A DNA stretch of 64,000 bases from Rhodovibrionaceae bacterium. GTDB lineage: Bacteria; Pseudomonadota; Alphaproteobacteria; Kiloniellales; DSM-21159. The notes beneath the pieces were generated by a model that had not been told where the DNA came from, did not search any database, and worked only from the letters and a program-made list of their open reading frames with translations. The stretch spans positions 1-64,000 of the forward strand of contig JANQMX010000096.1 in the NCBI GenBank assembly GCA_028279885.1, read 5' to 3'. The position numbers and the translations under genes were made by a program. Positions 16,747 through 24,806 of this stretch are shown here, piece after piece. Each line of letters opens with the position of its first letter. The stretch's first letter is position 1.

Positions 16747-17046
16747 GTGGCGTCCTATCGCTTAACCCGCTTGGCGCGGGACGACCTTATCGACATCTGG
16801 CTCTACACTGACGCAACGTGGGGCGAAGAACAGGCCGACCGATATCAAGAGGCGCTGCACGACTGCTGTGTAAGGGTCGCGGCGGGTACAGCGAATACAA
16901 GGCCCGTTCCCGGTCTGAACGCTGTGCGCTCCTTTCACTGCCAGCACCACTATCTGTTCTTCATCGAGCAAGATGAGACCGTCGTCATCATCGCCGTGCT
17001 GCATGAACGGATGGATTTGCTCCAGCGGCTCAAGGGGCGTTTGTAG
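16747..17046 (+). CDS. ParE/RelE-superfamily toxin
   Basis: The 99-residue protein has the fold signature of ParE toxins: YRLTRLARDDLIDIWLYTDATWGEEQADRYQEAL, then a central GLNAVRSFHCQHHYLFFIEQDETVVIIAVLHERMD. ParE members poison gyrase, whereas RelE members cut mRNA; the sequence resembles ParE more. It likely starts at GTG 16747, one base after the antitoxin stop, by coupled re-initiation, since no separate ribosome-binding site is visible. No frameshift is seen, so the system looks intact. Confidence 0.8.
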   Translation: MASYRLTRLARDDLIDIWLYTDATWGEEQADRYQEALHDCCVRVAAGTANTRPVPGLNAVRSFHCQHHYLFFIEQDETVVIIAVLHERMDLLQRLKGRL

Positions 17047-17060
17047 GCCGCCCCGCACAC

Positions 17061-17315
17061 TCAATCAGCGCCGCGCACCGAGATGCTCGCGTCGGCGGAC
17101 GGGCGGAAGACGCGCCGCACGAGCTGCAGCGCGGCCGGCGTGGCGAGGCTGACGACCGGCACCATGAGGAGCGTCAGGACGAAGGTGCGCGCCAGCAGCG
17201 GCCAGTCCGAGATGACCGGTGCCAAGAGCACCAGCCAGGCGGTGATGGTCGGGAAGGCGACCAGCCAGGCTGCGATCATCGGCAGCAGCTTTGGGAGATG
17301 TATGCGGGATTGCAT
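17061..17315 (-). CDS. Small two-helix membrane protein (DUF2798-like)
   Basis: The 84-residue protein has two hydrophobic helices (about 10-32 and 40-66) resembling DUF2798 proteins, a weak resemblance. The last 19 residues are strikingly similar to the last residues of the TRAP permease 0.8 kb away, both ending VRGAD, with 12 of 19 identical. It is the last gene of a minus-strand run after the SnoaL-like gene (10-base gap). Function is unknown. Confidence 0.65.
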   Translation of the reverse strand: MQSRIHLPKLLPMIAAWLVAFPTITAWLVLLAPVISDWPLLARTFVLTLLMVPVVSLATPAALQLVRRVFRPSADASISVRGAD

Positions 17316-17325
17316 GATGGCGCCC

Positions 17326-17766
17326 TCAGTCGTCGGTCGGCGTATAGGTCGTCAGATGCTCGCGGACGATCATCCAGCGGCCGTCCTGCTGTTCGAGGAT
17401 CAGGCTGGCGTGCTGACCCGGTGCCGGCGAGATCGGTTGGCCCTCTGAATCGCGCCCCTCCGCCACGAAGGAGAAGCTGGCGACGGCGAAGTCGTCGGCA
17501 ACGCGCAGCGTGACGGGCGCCACCGGGGCGATGGTCCAATAGGAGAACTGGGACATGAAGGGCGCCCAGGTCTCGATGTAGGCCTCCACGCTGTCGAGCG
17601 TCAGGGTCGTCCCGCCCATGTCGTCGACCACCTCGATGGCACCTGCGCCTGGCTTGAAGAGGGCGCGGAAGGCCTCGCCGTTCCAGGGCTCGGCGCCGGG
17701 GCTCCAGGCCGCAAGCCAGCCGTCGATCACGGTACGAACCTGGGCGGTGAGGGCTGAGCGGTCCAT
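17326..17766 (-). CDS. SnoaL/NTF2-like domain protein
   Basis: The 146-residue protein has the cone-shaped NTF2/SnoaL pattern: an N-terminal helix (VRTVIDGWLAAWSPGAEPWNGEAFRALF), the central VEAYIETWAPFMSQF, and strands ending DGRWMIVREHLTTY. Members are small isomerases or ligand-binding proteins, so no substrate can be named. The start is ATG 17766. It lies downstream of the TRAP permease (120-base gap) and 10 bases before the small membrane gene. Confidence 0.75.
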   Translation of the reverse strand: MDRSALTAQVRTVIDGWLAAWSPGAEPWNGEAFRALFKPGAGAIEVVDDMGGTTLTLDSVEAYIETWAPFMSQFSYWTIAPVAPVTLRVADDFAVASFSFVAEGRDSEGQPISPAPGQHASLILEQQDGRWMIVREHLTTYTPTDD

Positions 17767-17886
17767 GGGCGTCTCCTGTCGCGTCTTTCGTGTCTGCCAT
17801 CAAGGTGACGTTTCGCGCGGAGGGGCGCCAATTCGAACGATGAAACGCTTATTCGCCCAGCGAATAAGGAGCAGTTGGAGCGCGCA

Positions 17887-20142
17887 CTAATCCGCGCCGC
17901 GCACCGGGATGGTGGCCCCGGCGGGCGGGTGGAAGAAGCGCTGCACGGCCCAGATCGCCACGGCCAGGCCGACGCCGATCAGATCGCTCAACAGCCCGCC
18001 TTCGATCATGAAGAGGGCTGCGGCGAACAGCCCGATGCGCATGAACCAGGCGACCGTGGTGCCCATGAACCAGCCCTGCACGCCGGACGACAGCAGGAAC
18101 ACGCCGATCACGGCGGTGACTCCGGCGCGAATGATCTCCAGGGTCGTGCCGTCCATCAGGATGGCGCTGTTGTAGAAGAACATGAAGGGCACGATGAAGG
18201 CGGCGATGCCGATCTTGAAGGAGGCCACGGAGGTCTCCATGGGATTGGCGCCGGATATGCCGGCCGCCGCATAACTGGCGAGCGCCACCGGTGGCGTGAT
18301 CGCCGAAACCACGGCGAAGTAGAAGACGAAGAAATGCGCCGTCAGCGCCGGGATGCCGAGCTCGATCAGGCCGGGTGCCACCACCGAGGCGGCCACCGCG
18401 TAGGCCGCCGTGGTCGGCATGCCCATGCCCAGGAGGATGGCGATGCACATGGCGAAGAACAGCGCCAGGAGCTGGCTCGCCTCGGCCAGGCCCAGCAGCA
18501 GGTTGGAGAAGCGGGCGCCGACCCCGGTCAGCGAGATGACGCCGACGATGATGCCGGCGCAGGCGCAGACGGAAATGATCTGAATGGACAGGGTGCCGCC
18601 GATCTCGAAGGCCTTCACCAGGCTCTTCGGCCCCATGCGATAGGGGGTCAGCCAGGACACCACGGCCGCCGAGGCCGTCGCCAGGGTGCCGGCGCGGATC
18701 ACGGAGTAGCCCATGAAGAGCGCCGCGATCAGGATGATGATCGGCAGGAAGAGGAAGATGCGGCGGGCGATCTTCTTGAGATCGGGCAGCTCGTCCTCGT
18801 TCATGCCGCGCATGCCGAGCTTGGCCGCCTCGAAGTCGACCATGAAGTAGATCGAGACGAAGTAGAGGATGGCCGGGATGATCGCGGCGACGGCGATGTC
18901 CGTGTAGGGGATGCCGGTGATCTCGGCCATGATGAAGGCGCCGGCACCCATGATCGGCGGCATGATCTGCCCGCCGGTCGAGGCCGCCGCCTCGATCGCG
19001 CCGGCGGTCTTCTTGTGGTAGCCCACCCGCTTCATCAGCGGGATGGTCAGCGAGCCCGTCGCCACCACGTTGCCGGCCGAGGTGCCGTTGATCATGCCCA
19101 TCAGGCCGGAGGCGAAGATGGCCACCTTGGCCGGCCCGCCACGGGCGCGGCCGGCCAGGGCGAAGGCGAAGTTGACGAAGTAGTCGCCGACCTTGGAGGC
19201 CTGCAGGAAGGCGGCGAAGATGATGAAGAGGATGATGTAGGTCGAGGAGACCGCCGTGGTCGGCCCCAGGATGCCGGCATCGGTGTAGATCTGGCTGAAG
19301 AAACGCTCCCAGGCGATGGCCGGCGACTGCAGGAAGCCCGGCAGGTACTGCCCGACGAAGACGTAGGTCAGGAAGATGAGCGAGATGATCACCAGCGCCA
19401 TGCCGGCCACCCGCCGGGTCAGCTCGATGATCAGCAGGGTACCGGCAAGCGCGGCCAGGGAGATGCCGATGGGCGCGAAGGGCGTGCCCGTCGAGTTGCG
19501 CATTAAGGTGCCGTAGATGGCGATCAGGTAGATCGCCACGGAGACCGCGCAGACCACCAGCACCAGGTCGGGCGTCGCGACCTTCTGGCGCTGCCCGGCC
19601 TGCCACCAGGACAGGAGGACGGCACCGACGCTCGCGGTCAGCAACGGCACGCCGTAGAGCCAGGTTTCGTTGAACTTGATGCCGGGGTCGATGCCGTTCC
19701 ACTGCTTGCCGCCGGCAATGTCGAAGGCGAAGTAGATCGCCACCGCGGCCGAGAACAGCGCAGGCAGCAGGAGCACGGCGCCCAGCAGGTTCATGGTGCG
19801 GGCACCATCGCCTCGGACGCCATCTCCCTGGCCGCCGTTCCGCTGCTGCGCGAAGCTGCTGCCGGCGTAGAGCAGGAAGCCGAGGCTCAGCGCGCCGGCC
19901 ACGTGGACGATGCGGAAGTTCCAGGTCTCGAGCGGGAGGCTTGGCAAGAACGGGATGTCGATCAGCCCGCCGGTCATGCCCTCGATCGACAAGCCGTTGA
20001 GGGCTGCCATGTGGAAGGCGGCGTAGAGCGCCGTGAGCGCGCCCATGACGCGAAGCGTCGTGCCGCTATAGAGCCGCCGATTGCCCTCGATCGGTTCTTC
20101 GTCAACGCCTTCGGCAATGACTTTGTCGGGCTCGCTCGACAT
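17887..20142 (-). CDS. TRAP transporter fused permease (DctQM-type, TAXI system)
   Basis: The 751-residue inner-membrane protein fuses the small and large TRAP permease subunits. The first part (to about residue 230) has several hydrophobic segments. The large part carries conserved stretches such as NGTSAGNVVATGSLTIPLMKRVGY and SAITPPVALASYAAAGISGANPMET. It works with the adjacent TAXI-family binding protein to import a dicarboxylate or similar acid using an ion gradient. Start ATG 20142 is chosen because of the GAGGGGGG site before it; a longer frame to 20196 would run into the intergenic hairpin. The C-terminus (...HPPAGATIPVRGAD) is echoed in the small gene at 17061. Confidence 0.88.
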   Translation of the reverse strand: MSSEPDKVIAEGVDEEPIEGNRRLYSGTTLRVMGALTALYAAFHMAALNGLSIEGMTGGLIDIPFLPSLPLETWNFRIVHVAGALSLGFLLYAGSSFAQQRNGGQGDGVRGDGARTMNLLGAVLLLPALFSAAVAIYFAFDIAGGKQWNGIDPGIKFNETWLYGVPLLTASVGAVLLSWWQAGQRQKVATPDLVLVVCAVSVAIYLIAIYGTLMRNSTGTPFAPIGISLAALAGTLLIIELTRRVAGMALVIISLIFLTYVFVGQYLPGFLQSPAIAWERFFSQIYTDAGILGPTTAVSSTYIILFIIFAAFLQASKVGDYFVNFAFALAGRARGGPAKVAIFASGLMGMINGTSAGNVVATGSLTIPLMKRVGYHKKTAGAIEAAASTGGQIMPPIMGAGAFIMAEITGIPYTDIAVAAIIPAILYFVSIYFMVDFEAAKLGMRGMNEDELPDLKKIARRIFLFLPIIILIAALFMGYSVIRAGTLATASAAVVSWLTPYRMGPKSLVKAFEIGGTLSIQIISVCACAGIIVGVISLTGVGARFSNLLLGLAEASQLLALFFAMCIAILLGMGMPTTAAYAVAASVVAPGLIELGIPALTAHFFVFYFAVVSAITPPVALASYAAAGISGANPMETSVASFKIGIAAFIVPFMFFYNSAILMDGTTLEIIRAGVTAVIGVFLLSSGVQGWFMGTTVAWFMRIGLFAAALFMIEGGLLSDLIGVGLAVAIWAVQRFFHPPAGATIPVRGAD

Positions 20143-20161
20143 GGCGTCCCCCCCTCTGCGT

Positions 20162-20194
20162 GACGGCCCCGCCCTTTGCCGGGGGCGGGGCGTC
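20162..20194 (-). terminator. Stem-loop between binding-protein and permease genes
   Basis: On the minus strand a GC-rich hairpin (about GACGCCCCGCCC paired with GGGCGGGGCCGTC, one bulge, small loop around CGGCAAA) lies in the 67-base gap between the TAXI gene stop and the permease start. There is no T-run, so it is more likely an mRNA-stabilising or attenuating stem that lets the binding protein be made in excess than a full terminator. Confidence 0.55.
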
Positions 20195-20209
20195 ATTCGC
20201 TAAACCGGC

Positions 20210-21190
20210 TTAGCTGCCGCTGTGGATCATCTCGGCGGGAATGGAAGCGCCGCCGTTTTCGTTGAACCACTTCGCCGCACCCGGATGCCACTTCATCACC
20301 TGGTTCTTGTCCCAGTTCGCCGGCACGGTGCTGCGCGCGGCGCGATGGATGGACATCATGCGGTCATGGTCCGACATCACCACGTTGACCACCGCGTAGA
20401 CGAAGCTCTCCGGCAGCGCGCAGTTGGCGATGGCGAAGTTCCACATGGAGACCGAGCGGGCGTCCGCCTTGAGGGTCGTGTAGGTATCGGCGTTGATGGT
20501 GAAGGGCGACACCGGATATTCGCCGAGGATCTTGTCCCGTTCCGCCTCCGTGAACTCGATGATGTTCACGTCGGTCTGAACCTCGAGCTGACTCACCGCG
20601 GGCACCGGGACGCCGGCGGCGAAAGCGATGACGTCGATCAGGCCGTCCTGCAACTGGCCGCCCAGGTCGCTCCAGCCGCCGTTGCGCCGCTCGAAGTCGA
20701 CGCCAAGGGTCTCCATCATGCGCGGGAAGTAGGTGTCGGAGGTCGAGCCCGCCGGGCCGAAGCCGATTTTGGCGCCCGCAGGAATGTCCTCGATCGCGGC
20801 GATGCCGGAGGACTCCAGCGCGGTGACGGAGAACGGCGTCTGGTACATGGGGAACATGGCGCAGGCGTTGGTCATCTGCACGCCCGGCGCGATCGGATTG
20901 CTGCCGCCCAGCGACTCGGCGGCGGGCCCCATGGTGGTCATGCCGAAGGCGGCATCGCCGGTGTGCACCAGCGCCATGTTCTGCATCGGCCCGCCGGTGA
21001 CTTCGCCGCCGCCGGAAATGCCGAGCTCGTCGGCGACCAGGTTGGCCCAGCCGGACCCATAGGCGAAATAGGTGCCGCCCTGGCTCGCCGTGCCGACGGT
21101 GAAGCTGTCGGGCCAGCCGGTCCGGTCCTCGGCAACGGCGGTCGCCGCGCCAATGCACACACAAATTGCTGTAGATACAACCAGGCGCAT
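20210..21190 (-). CDS. TAXI-family TRAP transporter solute-binding protein
   Basis: The 326-residue periplasmic receptor has a signal peptide (MRLVVSTAICVCIGAATAVAED) and begins TGWPDSFTVGTASQGGTYFAYGSGWANLVADELG, the TAXI signature. A typical GFGPAGSTSDTYFPRMMETLGVDF lies near residue 145. It delivers its ligand to the fused permease downstream. Start ATG 21190 is taken for the signal peptide and a GGGAG site; an in-frame codon at 21220 would add ten residues ahead of it. The ligand is not known; TAXI proteins bind acids such as 2-oxoglutarate or glutamate. Confidence 0.87.
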   Translation of the reverse strand: MRLVVSTAICVCIGAATAVAEDRTGWPDSFTVGTASQGGTYFAYGSGWANLVADELGISGGGEVTGGPMQNMALVHTGDAAFGMTTMGPAAESLGGSNPIAPGVQMTNACAMFPMYQTPFSVTALESSGIAAIEDIPAGAKIGFGPAGSTSDTYFPRMMETLGVDFERRNGGWSDLGGQLQDGLIDVIAFAAGVPVPAVSQLEVQTDVNIIEFTEAERDKILGEYPVSPFTINADTYTTLKADARSVSMWNFAIANCALPESFVYAVVNVVMSDHDRMMSIHRAARSTVPANWDKNQVMKWHPGAAKWFNENGGASIPAEMIHSGS

Positions 21191-21450
21191 TACTTCGTCT
21201 CCCTGTACCATGACCGCCATTGAGCAGTCGGTTTTTGAACATTAGCGCGTAAATTACGCACTTTGATCGAGGGAAACAATGCCCTCGTTGGTGCTTTCAC
21301 TCTCTACCGGGCGTAGATTTTCCTCTTTCGCGCGATGCAGACCGATTTATTCCGGTTTTGTCCCGCCTGATGGCCGGCGGCCACGGCTTTCTTTGCCCCA
21401 GGCACACGCCGTGCGCTGGTTGGTCTTGCTTTCAAATTTCGGAGGAAAAA

Positions 21451-21525
21451 TGGAGCGGGCGATGAGATTCGAACTCACGACTTCAACCTTGGCAAGGTTG
21501 CGCTCTACCCCTGAGCTACGCCCGC
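21451..21525 (-). tRNA. tRNA-Gly (GCC anticodon), 3' CCA encoded
   Basis: Read on the minus strand this 75-base gene starts GCGGGCG, pairs with CGCCCGC at the acceptor end and carries the encoded T-CCA. The D-arm is GCTC...GAGC, the anticodon arm CAACC-TTGCCAA-GGTTG gives GCC, and the T-arm is GTGAG-TTCGAAT-CTCAT. A short T-run follows directly after CCA, consistent with rapid termination. The 260 bases between it and the TAXI gene hold no gene that I can support. Confidence 0.97.
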
Positions 21526-21688
21526 ATCCAGGAAGACCCGGTAGATAGACTTGCCGCCGCGCGAGTGCAAGGGATTTCGGCGGGGTCGGAGACGAGAGAG
21601 GGCTTTCCGCGGAAGCGTCGGATCAATACTGTCCCGGGCCGACCAACACTAACAAGGCCCGCGTTAACAAGGAGGAAACCGGCAAGCC

Positions 21689-22246
21689 ATGAGCGAGCAG
21701 ACGACCAGTGCCGCGCCCGAAGCGCGGCTCATCGACGGCAGGCCGCCGCTGAGCTCCGAGGCGCTGATGGCGCGGCTGGAAGAGCTCGGCATCGCCGTCA
21801 CTTCTCTGAACCACCCGCCGGTCTTCACGGTCGAGGAGTCCAAGGCGCTGCGCGGTCAGCTGCCCGGCGGCCACACCAAGAACCTCTTCCTGCGCAACAA
21901 GAAGGGCGCCATGTGGCTGGTCACCTGCCTGGAGGACCGGGCGGTCGATCTCAAGGCGCTGGCCCAGAAGCTATCCGCTGGGCGCTTCTCCTTCGGCAGC
22001 GCGGAGCGGCTGATGCAGTACCTCGGCGTCCTGCCCGGCTCGGTCACGCCACTCTCCGTCATAAACGATCACGGCCAGGCGGTGCAGATGGTGCTGGACG
22101 AGGGGTTGCTCTCCTATGACGTGCTCAACGTGCACCCGCTGGTCAACGACTGCACTTGCGCGATGGCACCGAAAGACCTCCTAAGGTTTCTGGACGCGAC
22201 GGATCACCCGCCTATCTTTCTCGACATGGAGGCTCTTCAGCTATAG
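21689..22246 (+). CDS. YbaK/ProX-family aminoacyl-tRNA editing protein (PrdX-like)
   Basis: The 185-residue free-standing editing-domain protein hydrolyses mischarged tRNAs, most often Ala-tRNA-Pro. Family hallmarks are LNHPPVFTVEESKALRG, the catalytic-lysine region HTKNLFLRNKKGAMWLV, SFGSAERLMQYLGVLPGSVTPLSVIND and NVHPLVNDCTCAM. The start is ATG 21689 with AAGGAGGA about 15 bases upstream. It stands alone after tRNA-Gly on the opposite strand. The tRNA substrate is assumed from the family. Confidence 0.85.
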   Translation: MSEQTTSAAPEARLIDGRPPLSSEALMARLEELGIAVTSLNHPPVFTVEESKALRGQLPGGHTKNLFLRNKKGAMWLVTCLEDRAVDLKALAQKLSAGRFSFGSAERLMQYLGVLPGSVTPLSVINDHGQAVQMVLDEGLLSYDVLNVHPLVNDCTCAMAPKDLLRFLDATDHPPIFLDMEALQL

Positions 22247-22415
22247 CAAAGCTGGGTCCCGCGCCGCCCTTGGAGATGGCACCGCAGCGTCTTGCAGCGC
22301 TCTTGTGCAACGTCCAGGTAACATAGATTGCGCGGGAAGGCCGCTTGGCGCCTGAGATAGCTCATGGCGGAGCGGACCCGGTAGAGCGATAGTCAGACGA
22401 GCGATCGGAGTAGGT

Positions 22416-23351
22416 ATGGAACCGATTATTGGCATGGCGCCCGGTGCTGCCGAAGCAGCCCCGGCCGGAGACATCATCAAGGACAGCGGCCTGGCGACCT
22501 TCAGCCAGGATGTCCTGGAAGCCTCGATGGAGCGCCCGGTCATCGTCGACTTCTGGGCCCCCTGGTGCGGGCCCTGCAAGCAGCTGACGCCGGCGATCGA
22601 GAAGGTCGTGCTGGAAGCCAAAGGCGCCGTCCGGCTGGTCAAGGTCAACATCGACGAGAACCAGGAGATCGCGGCGCAGCTGCGTATCCAATCGATCCCC
22701 ACGGTCTACGCCTTCTTTCAGGGTCGACCCATCGACGGCTTCCAAGGCGCGCTGCCCGAAAGCCAGCTCAAGAGCTTCGTCCAGCGGCTGATCGACCAGA
22801 GCGGCGCCAAGCATCCCGGTGCGGACCTGGTCGAGGAGGCCATGGCCCAGGCCGATGGCGCAAAGGAAGCCGGCGACCTCCAGAGCGCCGCGGCGATCTA
22901 CATGCAGATCCTGCAGCAAGACCCGGTCAACGACGTAGCCTTGGGCAAGTTCCTGCGCTGCAAGCTGGAGCTGGGCGATGTCGAGGAAGCCAAGGAGATC
23001 TACGACGCGCTCGAGCCGGAGATGAAGGAGAAGCCGGAGATCGCCTCCTTCGCTGCGGCGCTGGAGCTGGCGGCGAGCGGCAGCGAAGAGGGCGAGATCC
23101 CCGAGCTGACCCAGAAGCTGGAGAATGCGCCGAACGATCACGAGACGCGCTTTGCCCTGGCGCAGGCGCTTTACGGCGCCAACCGCCGGGAGGAGGCGGT
23201 CGATCAACTGCTGGAGATCGTTTCGCGGCAGCGCGGCTGGAACGAGGAGGCCGCGCGCAAGGAGCTGGTCAAGTACTTCGAGGCCTGGGGGCCGACCGAT
23301 CCCTTGACCGTCGAGACCCGCCGCCGCCTCTCGTCGATCCTGTTTTCATGA
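22416..23351 (+). CDS. cnoX: CnoX-type chaperedoxin (thioredoxin domain plus TPR)
   Basis: The 311-residue protein has a thioredoxin domain at residues 20-130, with redox cysteines C51 and C54 in WAPWCGPCKQL and the cis-proline loop SIPTVYAF. A tetratricopeptide region fills the rest (about 145-300; AGDLQSAAAIYMQILQQDP). E. coli CnoX (YbbN) protects proteins from aggregation and oxidation and hands them to GroEL and DnaK; the E. coli protein lacks a complete CxxC, but this one has it. It heads a same-strand run with LonN, Trm112-like and DUF971 genes. Start ATG 22416 (MEPIIGMAPG). Confidence 0.85.
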   Translation: MEPIIGMAPGAAEAAPAGDIIKDSGLATFSQDVLEASMERPVIVDFWAPWCGPCKQLTPAIEKVVLEAKGAVRLVKVNIDENQEIAAQLRIQSIPTVYAFFQGRPIDGFQGALPESQLKSFVQRLIDQSGAKHPGADLVEEAMAQADGAKEAGDLQSAAAIYMQILQQDPVNDVALGKFLRCKLELGDVEEAKEIYDALEPEMKEKPEIASFAAALELAASGSEEGEIPELTQKLENAPNDHETRFALAQALYGANRREEAVDQLLEIVSRQRGWNEEAARKELVKYFEAWGPTDPLTVETRRRLSSILFS

Positions 23352-23358
23352 GGACCTG

Positions 23359-24039
23359 ATGGGCCGTTATCCCTTCGATCCGTCTTTCGAAGAGCTGCCC
23401 GACAGCCTGCCGATCTTTCCGTTGCTCGGGGTGCTGCTGCTGCCGGGCGGCAAGCTGCCCCTCAACATCTTCGAGGCGCGCTATCTCGCCATGGTGCGGG
23501 ACGTGCTAGAGGGGCCGCGTCTCATCGGTCTGGTGCAGCCGAGCGACGAGAGCGACGCCGGCACCGACCGGTCGGCCGGCGAGAAGGGCCGCGGCGCCAC
23601 CTTCGGCACCGGCTGCGCCGGCCGCATCACGGCCTTCAGCGAGACCGACGACGGCCGCTATCTGATCACCTTGACCGGCCTCTTGCGCTTCGACATTCCC
23701 GAGTGCCTGGAAGATCGTCACGGCTATCGCCGGGTACGGCCCGACTGGGCGCCCTATCGCTGCGACCTGGAAGAGCCGGCGGGGGAGACCATCGACCGCC
23801 CGCGCCTCCTGACCGCGGTGCGCGACTATTTTGCCAGCGAGGGCCTGGAGGGCGACTGGGAGGCGATCGAGCGGACGCCGGACGAGCGCCTGGTCACCTC
23901 ACTGGCTATGATCTGCCCCTTCGAGCCGCGCGAGAAGCAGGCGCTGTTGGAGGCCATGACCTTGCGCGATCGCTCCGATACCATGGTGACGATCATGGAG
24001 ATGGCCGCTGCCGCGCCGGAGAGCGGCCCGGCGAACTGA
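23359..24039 (+). CDS. LON N-terminal domain protein (LonN)
   Basis: The 226-residue protein is a stand-alone version of the substrate-recognition domain of Lon protease ([30 protein letters not shown] near residue 18), without an ATPase or protease part. It follows the cnoX gene by only 7 bases. It may bind substrates for the proteolytic machinery, but no stand-alone LonN function is firmly known. Length and conserved pattern fit the alphaproteobacterial family. Confidence 0.88.
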   Translation: MGRYPFDPSFEELPDSLPIFPLLGVLLLPGGKLPLNIFEARYLAMVRDVLEGPRLIGLVQPSDESDAGTDRSAGEKGRGATFGTGCAGRITAFSETDDGRYLITLTGLLRFDIPECLEDRHGYRRVRPDWAPYRCDLEEPAGETIDRPRLLTAVRDYFASEGLEGDWEAIERTPDERLVTSLAMICPFEPREKQALLEAMTLRDRSDTMVTIMEMAAAAPESGPAN

Positions 24040-24107
24040 GCCGGCCCAGGATGAGCCGGCCCAGGATAGCCGGCCCGACAGAGGACGCCGGGGAGAGGAA
24101 AGCGACA

Positions 24108-24311
24108 ATGAACGAAAGCGTGCAGACGGTGGACCCCAAGCTCTTGGAGATCCTGGTCTGTCCCCTGACCAAGGGACCCCTGGAGTACGATGCCGAGCGC
24201 CAGGAGTTGATCAGCCGCCAGGCCGGCCTCGCCTATCCCATCCGCGAGGGCATTCCCATCATGCTGACCGAGGAAGCGCGGCACCTCGACGAGAGCGACG
24301 AGGCGCGCTGA
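24108..24311 (+). CDS. Trm112/YcaR-family small protein
   Basis: The 67-residue protein is short, with the Trm112-type pattern [47 protein letters not shown]. The second cysteine of the usual CPxC zinc motif is threonine here, leaving a single cysteine, as in several alphaproteobacterial members I remember. Trm112 proteins stabilise methyltransferases in eukaryotes; bacterial roles are unclear. Start ATG 24108 has GGGGAGAGG in front of it. It lies between the LonN and DUF971 genes. Confidence 0.85.
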   Translation: MNESVQTVDPKLLEILVCPLTKGPLEYDAERQELISRQAGLAYPIREGIPIMLTEEARHLDESDEAR

Positions 24312-24317
24312 GCTGCC

Positions 24318-24713
24318 ATGACCGCCATCGAACGAGAGGAACCCAACGACCACGCGATGAAGCACCACGTCGAGGAGGTCCGCTACATCAGCGCGGACAA
24401 ACGCCTCGAGGTGGTCTTCGAAGACGGTCGTGCGTTTTCGCTTCCGGCCGAGTACCTGCGGGTCGAGAGCCCCTCGGCCGAGGTGCAGGGCCACGTGCCG
24501 GGACAGAAGCAGATCGTCCCCGGCCGGCGCCACGTCGGCATCATGGGCCTGGAGCCGGTGGGCACCTACGCCCTGCGCATCAAGTTCGACGACCTGCACG
24601 ACACCGGCATTTATTCCTGGGACTACCTCTATCGCCTGGGCGAGCAGCAGGATGTTCTCTGGGCGACCTACCTCGACAATCTGGCTGCCAAGGGCCTCAG
24701 TCGCGATCCCTGA
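24318..24713 (+). CDS. DUF971 (GBBH-like N-terminal) domain protein
   Basis: The 131-residue protein contains the DUF971 domain: KRLEVVFEDGRAFSLPAEYLRVESPSAEVQGH and EPVGTYALRIKFDDLHDTGIYSWDYLYRLG. This domain also forms the N-terminus of gamma-butyrobetaine hydroxylase and appears alone near iron-sulphur and Mrp-like proteins. It starts 6 bases after the Trm112-type stop, so the two are co-transcribed. No catalytic residues are recognised. Confidence 0.82.
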   Translation: MTAIEREEPNDHAMKHHVEEVRYISADKRLEVVFEDGRAFSLPAEYLRVESPSAEVQGHVPGQKQIVPGRRHVGIMGLEPVGTYALRIKFDDLHDTGIYSWDYLYRLGEQQDVLWATYLDNLAAKGLSRDP

Positions 24714-24806
24714 TACGCGTCTTCCCTGTCGCCCCTCGGCAAGAATCCCATTCAAACGTGACCGCAGCATAGGCTCCTGACGTGGCAAGAGCGGGAGTCG
24801 ACGGTC

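Noticed and set aside
17849..19702. 617-residue His/Arg-rich frame overlapping the TRAP permease
   Set aside because: Same strand, other frame, extreme His/Arg composition; the permease frame has the family motifs.
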